Assembly (NCBI GenBank): GCA_964346815.1
Contig: CAYFWF010000023.1
Coordinates: forward strand, 218,050 to 282,049
Direction of reading: 5' to 3'
Source of the DNA: CAYFWF01 sp964346815
GTDB taxonomy: Bacteria > Acidobacteriota > Aminicenantia > Aminicenantales > Aminicenantaceae
DNA length: 64,000 bases
Shown: positions 8,914 through 18,168 of the stretch, piece by piece
How the letters are laid out: each line of letters opens with the position of its first letter
How positions within the stretch are numbered: position 1 is the first letter of the stretch
Program-made: the position numbers and the translations under genes
Notes under the pieces: generated by a model
Databases searched by the model: none
What the model was told of the DNA's origin: nothing
The model's input: only the letters and a program-made list of their open reading frames with translations

Positions 8914-9398
8914 GTTTCTTCGAGCTTCTCGAGAAGAGTTTGCACCTCTTGGACGATTCGGGGGATGGCGTTTTTCATATCCTGGGTGAGCCCTTCTCCG
9001 AGATTATACATCCTTTTCGCTTCGACAGCTATAACCTTGATTCGAGAGGGGACCTTAAGCCCGAGTTCTCTTCCGATTTCGATGGTTTGAGGGACAGAAA
9101 CGTAGTGGGGTGAAGGACCGGGAATATGCCTGAGCTGGTTCTCATCTAATAAACGAATTTTCCCCGGCTTAGGATTGGTGCTTTTTATGGTGTCGATGAT
9201 AATGAGAGAGTCGTAACCCACAATCACATCTATCAGGGCAATCCCTGAAAGGGAACATTCTTGGCAGTCGATTTGGCTCGTAACCTTGGAGGATGCACTG
9301 TTTGCCTCGATTTTTTGTTTTATCTGGCGCACGACATGGATCCCGACGCCATCATCGCCGTAGAGCTCGTTACCTAGACCCAATATGAGAGTCTTCAT
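8910..9398 (-). CDS. [NiFe]-hydrogenase maturation endopeptidase (HybD/HycI type)
   Basis: The 162-residue protein starts with the family signature GLGNELYGDDGVG, where the Glu and Asp residues bind the nickel of the precursor, and has the later IIIDTIKS strand with the second metal-binding Asp. These proteases remove the C-terminal tail of the hydrogenase large subunit after nickel insertion. The natural target here is the mvhA product encoded upstream, which carries a 26-residue tail after DPCHACGTH. It heads the maturation gene group and overlaps hypB by 4 bases. Confidence 0.9.
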   Translation of the reverse strand: MKTLILGLGNELYGDDGVGIHVVRQIKQKIEANSASSKVTSQIDCQECSLSGIALIDVIVGYDSLIIIDTIKSTNPKPGKIRLLDENQLRHIPGPSPHYVSVPQTIEIGRELGLKVPSRIKVIAVEAKRMYNLGEGLTQDMKNAIPRIVQEVQTLLEKLEET

Positions 9399-9426
9399 TT
9401 TTTTCCCTGTTCATTCGAGCGCCATG

Positions 9427-9455
9427 AAAAAAGGGCCCGCTCGTGAAGCGGGCCC
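9427..9455 (-). terminator. strong intrinsic terminator after the hydrogenase structural operon
   Basis: A perfect 9-bp GC-rich stem (9433-9441 with 9447-9455) with a 5-base loop is followed on the minus strand by six T residues (9432-9427). It ends the mvhA transcript. The maturation protease gene begins only 28 bases beyond, so hyp expression needs either read-through or a promoter within or near this hairpin. The plus side also has a TTTTTT run, so it may act both ways. Confidence 0.85.
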
Positions 9456-9490
9456 TCTCTGTTTTTTGTCCTAATGTTTTCTTGTCTAAT

Positions 9491-10954
9491 TCACTCTCTC
9501 TTCAACTGCTGGAGCAGCTCTCCGTTTTTATCGTATATATTTACGACCAGAGGCATATCTCCTGGAAGGGCGTGGGTTCCACAGGCATGGCAGGGATCAT
9601 AGGGTCGGAAGGCCATCTCGGCCATATTCAGCAGTCCTTCTTCGACCTTACCGCCTTTGATAAATGTTTTGGCGGCTTTCTCGATGGACATGTTGATGGC
9701 TGCGGCGTTGTTAACGGTCGCCACAATCAGATTGGCTTCTGTGATTATGCCTCTCTCATCTGTTTTGTAGTGATGGTACAGAGTGCCTCTGGGTGCTTCG
9801 ACGACACCCACTCCTTCATCAGGTGTTTGGGTGGGGATGTTTCGGATGTTGGGATCTGTTATGTCTTTGTTTTCCAACAGCTTGACCATCATTTCGGCAC
9901 CTTGAAGTGCTTCGATGAGGCGGGCCCAGTGAAAGGCCAAGGTGTTGTGAACTGGCTTCCCTCCCAGAGTCTCAAACATCTTTTCGTAGTGCTCTTGGGC
10001 CAGTGGGGTCTTCATTCCGTCTGAGGCATTCAGCCGGGCCAAGGGAGCCACACGATAAACTCCGCTCTCCTTGCCTTCGGTAAAGCCCTTCCACCCGACA
10101 TTTTTCAGGAACGGGAATTTGATATAACTCCAGGGTTCCACATGCTCGGAAATATGATTCAAATATTCCCGTGGTTTGAATTTGGCGAACTCTTTTCCTT
10201 CAGGATCCACCACGCGAATGTCACCGTCGTAGAAATCGACCTTGTTGTTTTCGTCGACAAGACCCTTGTAGTAAGTGATGATTTTGTAGGCATCTCCGAC
10301 AACGACATCGACATATTCTTTGTTCTTAAGGACGACATCGTCAAAAATCTGAAGCGCAAACTGGGCAAATTCCAGACAAAATTTGGCTGATTCCAGGAAC
10401 TCGACTCTGTGCTCTTCATCCAATCCCTTGGAGACTCCCCCAGGAAGTCCGCAGACAGGATGGATAACCTTTCCTCCCAGATAATTGATGATATCCCGCG
10501 CTTCTCTTCTCGCTCGGATAACCTTTCCCCCGATTTCCAGCCCAACCTTTCCGATAACACCAAGAATGTTTCGTTCTCCTGCAGGAGCTTGAGGGCCGAC
10601 CACAAAATCCGGCCCACCCAGGAAGAAAAAGTGCAGGGTATGATCCTCGAACTGGAATGTGTTGTAGATGAGCCTCCGGATCATCTCTGCCGTGGGAGTG
10701 GGCTTAACATGGAAGAGGTCATCCAATGTTTTTGTGGATGCCATGTGGTGAGCCGTGGGACACACACCGCAGATGCGAGGCGTGATTCGGGGCATTTCCT
10801 CTGCCGGGCGTCCGACCGCAAACTGTTCGAATCCCCGCAGTTCGGGAATTTGAAGAATAGCTCTGTCGACGTCTCCCTGATCGTCCAGGAATATCTCTAT
10901 CTTGCCGTGTCCTTCTAGGCGGGTAATGGGATCGATGGTTATTCTATCAGTCAT
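9491..10954 (-). CDS. mvhA: F420-non-reducing-type [NiFe] hydrogenase large subunit (MvhA)
   Basis: The 487-residue protein carries both Ni-binding motifs: RICGVCPTAHH near the N-terminus (C62, C65) and DPCHACGTH near the C-terminus (C455, C458), followed by a 26-residue tail expected to be removed by the maturation protease. There is no signal peptide, and the neighbours mvhG, mvhD and HdrA place it in the cytoplasmic group 3c (Mvh) hydrogenases. It would split or form H2 and exchange electrons through MvhG and MvhD. Its ATG overlaps the mvhG stop by 4 bases, and a terminator follows its stop. Confidence 0.93.
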   Translation of the reverse strand: MTDRITIDPITRLEGHGKIEIFLDDQGDVDRAILQIPELRGFEQFAVGRPAEEMPRITPRICGVCPTAHHMASTKTLDDLFHVKPTPTAEMIRRLIYNTFQFEDHTLHFFFLGGPDFVVGPQAPAGERNILGVIGKVGLEIGGKVIRARREARDIINYLGGKVIHPVCGLPGGVSKGLDEEHRVEFLESAKFCLEFAQFALQIFDDVVLKNKEYVDVVVGDAYKIITYYKGLVDENNKVDFYDGDIRVVDPEGKEFAKFKPREYLNHISEHVEPWSYIKFPFLKNVGWKGFTEGKESGVYRVAPLARLNASDGMKTPLAQEHYEKMFETLGGKPVHNTLAFHWARLIEALQGAEMMVKLLENKDITDPNIRNIPTQTPDEGVGVVEAPRGTLYHHYKTDERGIITEANLIVATVNNAAAINMSIEKAAKTFIKGGKVEEGLLNMAEMAFRPYDPCHACGTHALPGDMPLVVNIYDKNGELLQQLKRE

Positions 10955-11928
10955 TTTATATCCTCCATTCGTCTTCGTCTTAAGATGGAATGAGGCAAGC
11001 TGAAGCGATAGAATGATCCGGCTGGATCGACGATGGTGTCCACAATCTTTTCGATTTCCTTTTCATCGTCGGTGTCTAATATGGATGCGAGAGCCGAAAG
11101 AAACTTCGCTCCCTGGTCGAATACCTGGTCGGTAGGACCGAAGCATCCGCGGCAGGGCATGTTGGCTTCAATACATCTCTCTCCACATCCTGTCCGTGTT
11201 GCTGGACCCATACAGATGACACCTTGAGCCAAGAAACAGGTCTCGGGATCGAGCATCACTTCCCATGGCCTCTTGATTTCTTTGATGGTCAATTTGTCTG
11301 GCTTTGAATCGTTCCTCTCGCAGTCTTCACACAGGGATTTGTTCGGTGAAAGAACCGCTCCTTTAGGAGGAAGCTTGCCCTCCAGAATAGCCTGAACAGC
11401 GTTCAGAATTAAATCTTTAGGGGGTGCACAGCCAGGCAGATAGTAGTCTACGTCGATGACCTGATCCAGGGCATAGACCGTGTCATAGAAACTCGGAAGA
11501 AAGAGTTCTTTTCCATCGACTTCCACTTTTTCTTGAGGGACGGTTCCGTCGGGATTGTCTGTGGATGGAGTTGTGTGATAAGCTCTGTTGAAGATCGTTT
11601 CCTTGTTCCAGAAGTTCCCCAAACCAGGGATGCCTCCAAGGTGAGAACAGCTTCCATGAGCTACAATGAGCCCAGATTTTTTCCGTAAAAGCTTTACCAT
11701 CTCCTCTTGTTCAGATAGCCGAACAGCGCCGTTGATGAACGTAACAGCAATGGAACCATCTTCCATAGCTTCGACATCTTTCTTCTTGAAATCCAGGGCG
11801 ACAGGCCAGAAAACGATATCGACGGCTTCGACAACCTTAAGGATATCCTCGGCCAGATCTACGATGGATTCTTCGCAGCCTCCACAAGAAGAACACCAGT
11901 AAAACGCGACCTTAGGCTTCTCGCTCAT
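10951..11928 (-). CDS. mvhG: [NiFe] hydrogenase small subunit (MvhG)
   Basis: The 325-residue protein begins with WCSSCGGCEES, the proximal cluster motif of cytoplasmic [NiFe]-hydrogenase small subunits. HGSCSHLGG and LPGCAPP follow, and a Cys-rich C-terminal section (CGERCIEANMPCRGCFGP) supplies further Fe-S clusters. It carries electrons between the MvhA NiFe site and MvhD. The start overlaps the mvhD 3' end by 17 bases and the stop overlaps mvhA by 4 bases, so the three subunits are translationally coupled. No Tat signal is present, in line with a cytoplasmic enzyme. Confidence 0.92.
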   Translation of the reverse strand: MSEKPKVAFYWCSSCGGCEESIVDLAEDILKVVEAVDIVFWPVALDFKKKDVEAMEDGSIAVTFINGAVRLSEQEEMVKLLRKKSGLIVAHGSCSHLGGIPGLGNFWNKETIFNRAYHTTPSTDNPDGTVPQEKVEVDGKELFLPSFYDTVYALDQVIDVDYYLPGCAPPKDLILNAVQAILEGKLPPKGAVLSPNKSLCEDCERNDSKPDKLTIKEIKRPWEVMLDPETCFLAQGVICMGPATRTGCGERCIEANMPCRGCFGPTDQVFDQGAKFLSALASILDTDDEKEIEKIVDTIVDPAGSFYRFSLPHSILRRRRMEDIK

Positions 11929-12349
11929 TTTTTCCTCCGTTCCAGTTTAAAGGTCCCAATTGTCTGACCTCCTCGGTAAACTCATTGCAGACCTGCTGAA
12001 ATTTTGCACCTTCTGCAGCAGAAACCCATTCCAACCTGAACCTTTCCCTTTCGATACCGAATTGTTCGAGCATCTTTGACAAGAGCCTGTGCCTTCGTAA
12101 GGCTTTATAGTTGCCTTCTTGGTAATGGCAGTCTCCAGGATGACATCCTGAGATCAACACACCGTCTGCTCCCTCTTTGAATGCTTTAAGCACAAACTGA
12201 GGGTCTACTCGACCGCTGCACATAACCCGAATGATCCTCATATTGGGTGCATATGTCATTCGAGCTGTTCCGGCGAGGTCAGCCCCGGTATACGAGCACC
12301 ATGTACACAAGAAACCAACTAATTTCGGTTCGTAAGCTTCATTGCTCAA
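11912..12349 (-). CDS. mvhD: methyl-viologen-reducing hydrogenase delta subunit (MvhD)
   Basis: The 145-residue protein has the MvhD core: LCTWCSYTGAD near the start, RVMCSGRVDP, GCHPGDCHY and the GNYKALRR segment. MvhD binds a [2Fe-2S] cluster and physically links the Mvh hydrogenase to HdrA, passing electrons to the HdrA flavin. Directly upstream is a protein containing only the C-terminal half of HdrA, the half expected to contact MvhD. The gap to that gene is 86 bases, the largest inside the operon. Confidence 0.92.
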   Translation of the reverse strand: MSNEAYEPKLVGFLCTWCSYTGADLAGTARMTYAPNMRIIRVMCSGRVDPQFVLKAFKEGADGVLISGCHPGDCHYQEGNYKALRRHRLLSKMLEQFGIERERFRLEWVSAAEGAKFQQVCNEFTEEVRQLGPLNWNGGKNEREA

Positions 12350-12435
12350 AGTCAGCCTCCTCTCGATTGTAAATCATTTTTGGCAATAATGTCTATAGAA
12401 TTTATAGGTAAACTAAATATTATTCTAACTTCCTC

Positions 12436-14208
12436 TTACTCGATGAATATGCCTTCGATTTCCGCAAAGATCTGTTGATCCCGGAAGTGCTTCTGTTGAG
12501 ATGCGCCAGAGGGACATGCCGATACACAGGTTCCGCATCCTTTACAAAGTGCATCGTTGATCTCCGAAACACCTTTTTCCTTGTTGTAGGTGATGGCTGT
12601 AAAAGGACAGAGATTCACACAGAGCTGGCAACCTGCACAAAGTTCTTCATCGATCTCCGCCGTAATGGGCTCCAGTTCGAACGTTCCTTTATCGGCCAAA
12701 GCCAGTGCTTCGGAAGCAGCCGCTCCTGCTTGGGCAACGGTATCTGGAATATCTTTGGGAGCCTGGCAAGATCCTGCCAGGAATATTCCGTCAGAAAATG
12801 TAGATACTGGTGCGAGCTTAGGATGTCGTTCTAAAAAGAATGTATCTTGGCTGCAGGAGATGTTGAAGATCCTGGCAATCTCGTTTTGATCTAAACCTGG
12901 CTCAAGACCTGTGGCGAGAATGACCATATCGACCGGGATACGCCTGACCATCCCAACCAATGTGTCTTCCACACGAATAATCAGTCTGTTTTCTTCTTCA
13001 GGTGTCATAGCCATGTCCGTGATCTCTGAAACGCGCCCCCGGATGAATTTGGTCCCTTCCTCGAGCAGCCGATGATAGAATTCTTCATAACCTTTTCCGA
13101 AACATCTCATGTCGATATAGAAATCATAGATATCAGCATTGGTCTTTTCCTTGAGAAGATGAGCAAATTTCAGAGAGTACATACAACACACCCTTGAACA
13201 ATATTCGTTGTAGTTTTCATCACGAGATCCAACACAATGGACTATCCCTACATCTTTAGGTTCTTCTCCGTTTGCCAGAAGGATTTTTCCTCCAGTGGGA
13301 CTCGAAGCGTTGACTAATTTTTCGAACTCTAAAGCTGTAATCACATTGTCGAACCTTCCATATCCATAGGCGGGAATTCGTCTAGCGTCGAACGATTTGA
13401 AACCTGAAGCCAGGATAACGGAGCCTACTTCAACTTCAATCTCCTCATCCTCCAACTCGTGATTCACTGCTTCCTTTGGGCAGACCTTCTCGCAGATTTT
13501 ACATTCACCAGTTTTAAAGTGAATACAGGCTTCTTCATCAATAAACGGAACCATGGGTACTGCCTGCCTGATGGGAACACGGATAGCTGTCTCGGGTCCG
13601 AGCTCCAATTCCTCATGGATAACTTTTCTCCCTTGCACATCTTCGAATGTGATGGCTTCTGTTGGGCAGAAAAAGGCGCAAGCTGTACAGCCAATACAGT
13701 CTTCGGAAGGCTTGCCAAAAGGCGTGTAGACTTTTCGCTCTTTACCTCTTTCTGAGAAACATATTGCGTTCGCTCCCACAATCTCTTCACAAGTGCGCAC
13801 ACATAATCCACATAGAATACATTTTTCATCAGGATCGGTTATCTCGAATCTTGTTTTTTCAATGCCTAATTCATCGGCAATTTCTTGGACTTTTTCAGCA
13901 GCAGGAGCCCTCGCCATAATCATCTCAAGGTTTAGCTTTCGATCCTTCAATGCTCTTGGTGAGTCTGTTTCTACTATCATTCCTTTCTGTACTTCTGTGT
14001 TACAGGAGGTGACTAACTCGCTTGTGTCCCCCCTTTTTACCTCCACCATACAGATACGGCAAGCTGCATATGGCTCAAGAAGTGGATGAAAACAGAGAGT
14101 TGGAATTTTTATGTCTAGCTCTTCAGCTGCTTTCAGTATTGTTGTTCCTTCCTCAACCTCTACAGAGTTACCGTTGATGGTGAGCTTTACTTTTTTCTTT
14201 TCGTTCAT
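12436..14208 (-). CDS. fusion of NuoG-like N-terminal Fe-S module with the C-terminal half of HdrA
   Basis: I start at ATG 14208, preceded by GGAGGAAAATA and overlapping the stop of the upstream gene by 1 base; an earlier frame start at 14247 has no support. The 590 residues contain a NuoG/HydA-type [2Fe-2S] domain (C39, C50, C53, C69), two [4Fe-4S] motifs (from C130 and C171), then sequence matching HdrA downstream of its N-terminal Rossmann fold: a ferredoxin-like insert (C228-C243), the ILASGF strand (about 265), the AGSCQAPKDIP motif and two C-terminal [4Fe-4S] motifs (CAGCQLCVNLC, CKGCGTCVSAC). The N-terminal GxGxxG part of HdrA is absent and is encoded separately at 21956-22807. It probably carries electrons between the NuoF module, MvhD and the bifurcating flavin. 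Confidence 0.85.
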   Translation of the reverse strand: MNEKKKVKLTINGNSVEVEEGTTILKAAEELDIKIPTLCFHPLLEPYAACRICMVEVKRGDTSELVTSCNTEVQKGMIVETDSPRALKDRKLNLEMIMARAPAAEKVQEIADELGIEKTRFEITDPDEKCILCGLCVRTCEEIVGANAICFSERGKERKVYTPFGKPSEDCIGCTACAFFCPTEAITFEDVQGRKVIHEELELGPETAIRVPIRQAVPMVPFIDEEACIHFKTGECKICEKVCPKEAVNHELEDEEIEVEVGSVILASGFKSFDARRIPAYGYGRFDNVITALEFEKLVNASSPTGGKILLANGEEPKDVGIVHCVGSRDENYNEYCSRVCCMYSLKFAHLLKEKTNADIYDFYIDMRCFGKGYEEFYHRLLEEGTKFIRGRVSEITDMAMTPEEENRLIIRVEDTLVGMVRRIPVDMVILATGLEPGLDQNEIARIFNISCSQDTFFLERHPKLAPVSTFSDGIFLAGSCQAPKDIPDTVAQAGAAASEALALADKGTFELEPITAEIDEELCAGCQLCVNLCPFTAITYNKEKGVSEINDALCKGCGTCVSACPSGASQQKHFRDQQIFAEIEGIFIE

Positions 14209-17200
14209 TATTTTCCTCCTTTTCCTTCTAAGTCGCATCTGAGGCATCGCCTTGCCTCCTGTATGGCCGCCTCTTTGGTCATCCCCAATTCTACTTCTTT
14301 GAAATTACCTGCTCTTTTTTCGACAGAAAGGCAAGGCATTTCTGATCTTGCTCTTTCTTTTAGGATCTCTTCTTCAGACAACTCCACAGGGGGAATTTCT
14401 CTGACAGATTTTAGCGGCTCATATTCTTTTTCGATAGAGTCTCCTCTTAAAAACCTTTGGATAGATCCTGCTGCAATCTTGCCAGCATGCATAGATTGGA
14501 GGACTGTTGAAGGTCCAGATACAACATCTCCGCCAGCAAAAATACCAGGAACATCGGTAGCCATTGTTTCCGGATCGACTTCGAGGGTATCCCATTTTGA
14601 GATTTTGATGTTTGAATTGCCCCCCAGAAAAGAAAGATCAGGAGTTTGGCCAATTGCAGGTATGAGTGTGTCGATTTCAAGATTGAATTCTGTTCCCTCC
14701 ACTGCGGTGGGTCTTCTTCGACCAGAATCATCAAAGCTTTCTAGAGCCATTCTTATGCATTTCACTCCTGTCAATTTGCCGTTCTTGGATATGGCCTCAA
14801 TAGGCAAAGTAAGATATTCCAGCTTGATTCCTTCTTCAAGGGCTGCAACGATGTCTTCATCGTTTGCTGGCATCTCAGATCTCGTTCTTCTGTAAAGAAT
14901 AGTGACCTCCGCTCCCAATCTCCAGGCAGTTCGAGCCGCATCAATTGCAGTATTTCCTCCTCCCACCACCGCAACTTTCTTTCCGATCTCGACTTTTTGG
15001 TTAAAATTATAGGCTTTAAGAAATTCAATTGGATCGATTACTCCTTCCACATTTTCACCAGGAATGGCCAGATTCATATTGTTTGGAGCACCTGTTGCTA
15101 TAAAGATAGCTTTGTATCCTTTGTCAGTAAGGTCATCCAATGTGATATCTTTGCCGATAACAGTGTTGGTTCTTATCTCTACTCCTAGTGCTTTGATAGC
15201 ATCAATTTCAGAATTCAGGATATCTTTTGGCAGCCTGTATTCAGGGATTCCCCAGGCCAGCATCCCTCCTGGGATCGATTCTGCTTCAAAAATGGTTACA
15301 TCATAGCCTGCCTTCGCTAATTCCCAGCCCGCAGTGAGGCCAGCAGGCCCAGAACCAACGATGGCGACTTTTTCAAATTTTTTGGGAACGGCTGTAATTG
15401 ATGGAGGTCCTCCATCCGCCCTCTCAGAATCGGCGACAAAGCGCTTTAAATCCCTAATGGCAATTGAATCACCTATTTCACCGGCGCGGCATCTAACTTC
15501 ACAGGGATGATGGCACACTCGGCCACAGATACTGGGTAAAGGATTGACCTCTTTATTGACTTCAAGGGCTTCCTTGAATTTCCCGTGTGCGATTAAAGCA
15601 ATGTATGAAGCCGCATCAGTATTAATCGGGCAAGCATAGTGACAGGGCGAAGGCACCAGGGCTTTACATTCAGCTGAAGGACATCTTTTATACTTAATAT
15701 GGGCTTCATACTCGTCTCTGAAATATCGCAAGGTCGTCAATACGGGATTCGGGGCTGTGTTGCCTAAACCACATAGGGCAGTGTCCTTGGTACTATGGGC
15801 CAGATCTTCGAGAAGTACAAGGTCATCCATATTTGCCCGGCCTTGTGTGATCTTGTCTAGAATATCCAACATCCTCGGGATACCTTCTCGACAGGGTGTG
15901 CATTTTCCGCAAGACTCATCTCTAGTAAAGTTAAGAAAATATCGGGCCATCTCAACCATACAGTTATTTTCATCAGCAACGACCATTCCTCCTGAGCCCA
16001 TCATAGCTCCTGCTTCAGTTAAGCTTTCATAATCCACTGGTAAATTAAGGCTTTCCGAAGGCAATGCTCCTCCTGATGGTCCGCCGATCAGAACAGCCTT
16101 GAACTTTCGATCCTTGGTGATGCCTCCAGCAATATCGAAAATCAATTCACCTAGAGTTATTCCCATCGGAACTTCAACCAGGCCCGCATCTTTTATTTTT
16201 CCGGCGACCGAAAAAACTTTTGTTCCTTTGCTCCCTTCTGTTCCAATCTTTGAGTACCAATCTGCTCCCCAATTGACTATCGCCGGAATGTTAGACCATG
16301 TTTCCACGTTATTGATAATTGTCGGTTTACCCCAAAGACCTTTTTCTACAGGATAGGGTGGTCTTGGCCGGGGCTCCCCGATCCTCCCTTCAATCGAGGC
16401 GATGAGAGACGTCTCTTCTCCACAAACGAAGACACCAGCTCCCTGAATAACTTCGACGTCAAAGCTTAAACCAGATCCTAAGATGTCTTTTCCCAGGAGG
16501 CCATAATCTCTTGATTGATTAATAGCCTTCAACATTCTCTCTACCGCAAAAGGATATTCGCTTCGAACATACACATATCCTTTACTTGCTCCCATGGCAT
16601 AGGCGCCTATCGTCATGCCCTCTAATATGGAATGAGGATCAGCTTCGACGATGCTTCGGTCCATGAATGCGCCCGGATCGCCTTCGTCAGCGTTGCAAAT
16701 GACAAATTTTCCATCACCTTCTGATCGTCGGCCAAATTCCCATTTTAATCCGGTCGGGAATCCTCCTCCTCCTCGACCTCGCAGTCCTGATTTTTTTATT
16801 TCTTCTATCACCTCTTCGGATTTCATTTCAGTAAGGACTCTGGAAAGGGCGGCATATCCGTCCCGGGCAATATAATCGTCTATTTTTTCTGGATCCACAA
16901 TTCCTTTGTTCCTCAAGGCAATCAGGATTTGTTTCTTGAAAAATGATATATCTGCCATTTTTGGGATCGGTTCAACCGCTTTGGGGGGGGTGTACATGAG
17001 TTTTTTTACTGGTCTTCCTTTTAGGAAATGTTCTTCGACGAGAAAAGGAATATCTTCCTCTTGTACTTTTTGATAAAAAATTCCATCAGGCTGAACAAGC
17101 ATGATCGGACCGGCTGCACAGAATCCATTGCAGCCTGTCATGACTGTCATTACTTCTTTTTCCAGGTTGTTCTTTTTTAATTCTTGCTCCAATGCGTCTC

Positions 17201-17273
17201 TTATTTTAAAAGATCTATTTGAGACACAACCTGTGCCTGCGCATATCATTAGATTAATCCGGTAAGAACTCAT
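14208..17273 (-). CDS. NuoF-GltD fusion: NAD(P)H-binding electron-transfer subunit
   Basis: The 1021-residue protein has three parts. Residues 1-95 are a thioredoxin-like [2Fe-2S] domain (C11, C16, C48, C52). Residues about 110-525 are NuoF/HndC-like, with the FMN loop RGRGGGGFPTG (165-175), an NADEGDP motif and a [4Fe-4S] site (C455, C458, C461, C501). Residues about 540-1015 are GltD/NfnB-like, with Cys sites at C544-C595, FAD motif GSGPAG (640), nucleotide motif GGGNTA (771) and RRTRSEMP, a typical NADPH-binding segment. It should react with NADH at the FMN site and with NADP(H) at the GltD site. This architecture is reminiscent of Sporomusa-type Nfn (Stn) transhydrogenases. It shares 1 base with the next gene. 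Confidence 0.88.
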   Translation of the reverse strand: MSSYRINLMICAGTGCVSNRSFKIRDALEQELKKNNLEKEVMTVMTGCNGFCAAGPIMLVQPDGIFYQKVQEEDIPFLVEEHFLKGRPVKKLMYTPPKAVEPIPKMADISFFKKQILIALRNKGIVDPEKIDDYIARDGYAALSRVLTEMKSEEVIEEIKKSGLRGRGGGGFPTGLKWEFGRRSEGDGKFVICNADEGDPGAFMDRSIVEADPHSILEGMTIGAYAMGASKGYVYVRSEYPFAVERMLKAINQSRDYGLLGKDILGSGLSFDVEVIQGAGVFVCGEETSLIASIEGRIGEPRPRPPYPVEKGLWGKPTIINNVETWSNIPAIVNWGADWYSKIGTEGSKGTKVFSVAGKIKDAGLVEVPMGITLGELIFDIAGGITKDRKFKAVLIGGPSGGALPSESLNLPVDYESLTEAGAMMGSGGMVVADENNCMVEMARYFLNFTRDESCGKCTPCREGIPRMLDILDKITQGRANMDDLVLLEDLAHSTKDTALCGLGNTAPNPVLTTLRYFRDEYEAHIKYKRCPSAECKALVPSPCHYACPINTDAASYIALIAHGKFKEALEVNKEVNPLPSICGRVCHHPCEVRCRAGEIGDSIAIRDLKRFVADSERADGGPPSITAVPKKFEKVAIVGSGPAGLTAGWELAKAGYDVTIFEAESIPGGMLAWGIPEYRLPKDILNSEIDAIKALGVEIRTNTVIGKDITLDDLTDKGYKAIFIATGAPNNMNLAIPGENVEGVIDPIEFLKAYNFNQKVEIGKKVAVVGGGNTAIDAARTAWRLGAEVTILYRRTRSEMPANDEDIVAALEEGIKLEYLTLPIEAISKNGKLTGVKCIRMALESFDDSGRRRPTAVEGTEFNLEIDTLIPAIGQTPDLSFLGGNSNIKISKWDTLEVDPETMATDVPGIFAGGDVVSGPSTVLQSMHAGKIAAGSIQRFLRGDSIEKEYEPLKSVREIPPVELSEEEILKERARSEMPCLSVEKRAGNFKEVELGMTKEAAIQEARRCLRCDLEGKGGK

Positions 17274-17284
17274 TACACTTCTCC

Positions 17285-17674
17285 TTAATAAGAAATTTTC
17301 TCACTTCCATAACCGAGAGCATACTCAGTGACAACCTTCCCTCCCAGGACATGTTCTTTGAATATTTTTTTCATTTTATCGCTGTCAAGGTCTACATATT
17401 TCACAGGAGCTTCCCCAACAAGTTCTATTGTGGCCATGGGCTCTCTACTGCATAATCCGGCACATCCAGAATTCGAAACGAGAACATCTGTAATGTCTCC
17501 TTCTGAAATTTCTTCTAGAAGAGCATCCATGACCTTTCTCGCTCCAGCTGCAATCCCACATGTCCCCATATGTACAGTGACCTTGGCTTTATACTCTCCG
17601 TCTTCTCTCAATGTGATTGCCTTTTTGGCTTCTTCTCTTTTTTTTTCTAAATCTTTAAGTGTTAATTTAGGCAT
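17285..17674 (-). CDS. HndB-like thioredoxin-fold [2Fe-2S] ferredoxin
   Basis: The 129-residue protein has an N-terminal helix rich in Lys and Glu, then a thioredoxin-fold [2Fe-2S] domain with cysteines in HMGTCGIAAG and SNSGCAGLC. Proteins of this kind (HndB) accompany NuoE and NuoF in NAD(P)-linked hydrogenases and bifurcating complexes. The gene sits between NuoE and the NuoF-GltD fusion, whose own N-terminus holds a similar domain. The spacing of 11-15 bases to both neighbours indicates a single operon. Confidence 0.85.
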   Translation of the reverse strand: MPKLTLKDLEKKREEAKKAITLREDGEYKAKVTVHMGTCGIAAGARKVMDALLEEISEGDITDVLVSNSGCAGLCSREPMATIELVGEAPVKYVDLDSDKMKKIFKEHVLGGKVVTEYALGYGSEKISY

Positions 17675-17689
17675 TATTCCCTCCTAAGA

Positions 17690-18145
17690 TTAATCTTTAT
17701 AGTCTTTGACCAATGATAGAAGTCTGTTCCGAGATACTTTTCCGTAAATGTCTTTATCCATGACCACTACAGGCGCAAGTCCGCAGCAACCGGGACAGTT
17801 TATTGTCTCAAGGGTAAAGCTCAAGTCTTCTGTGGTGTCTCCAGGTTTTATTTTCAACTCTTCTCCAACCTTATCCACCAGCCTTTGTCCTCCCCAAACT
17901 TGGCAGGCTGTTCCCATACACACATGGATGGTATGCTTTCCCCTTGGAGATAAGCTGAAATTCTTAAAAAAGGTGGCTACACTGTAAAGTCGAGATAAAG
18001 GAATATCCATTTTTTTGGATATCTCAGCTAATACCTCTTCTGGAAGATAGTTGTACTTTTCCTGGACTTCAAGGAGCAAATTCAACAGAGCACCTTCTTC
18101 TCCGCTGTGCTTCTCGATTACTTCAGTCAGTTTTTCATCTCTCAT
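17690..18145 (-). CDS. NuoE/HndA-like [2Fe-2S] subunit
   Basis: The 151-residue protein has the NuoE pattern: a helical N-terminal half (YLPEEVLAEISKKM, then LYSVATFF) and a thioredoxin-like half with a [2Fe-2S] site made from CMGTAC and CPGCCG. In complex I and HydABC-type enzymes this subunit sits beside NuoF and receives electrons from the FMN. Length and motif order are standard. It is the first of the four redox subunit genes downstream of the regulatory genes. Confidence 0.92.
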   Translation of the reverse strand: MRDEKLTEVIEKHSGEEGALLNLLLEVQEKYNYLPEEVLAEISKKMDIPLSRLYSVATFFKNFSLSPRGKHTIHVCMGTACQVWGGQRLVDKVGEELKIKPGDTTEDLSFTLETINCPGCCGLAPVVVMDKDIYGKVSRNRLLSLVKDYKD

Positions 18146-18168
18146 TATTTACCTCCTATTAATTCCTT

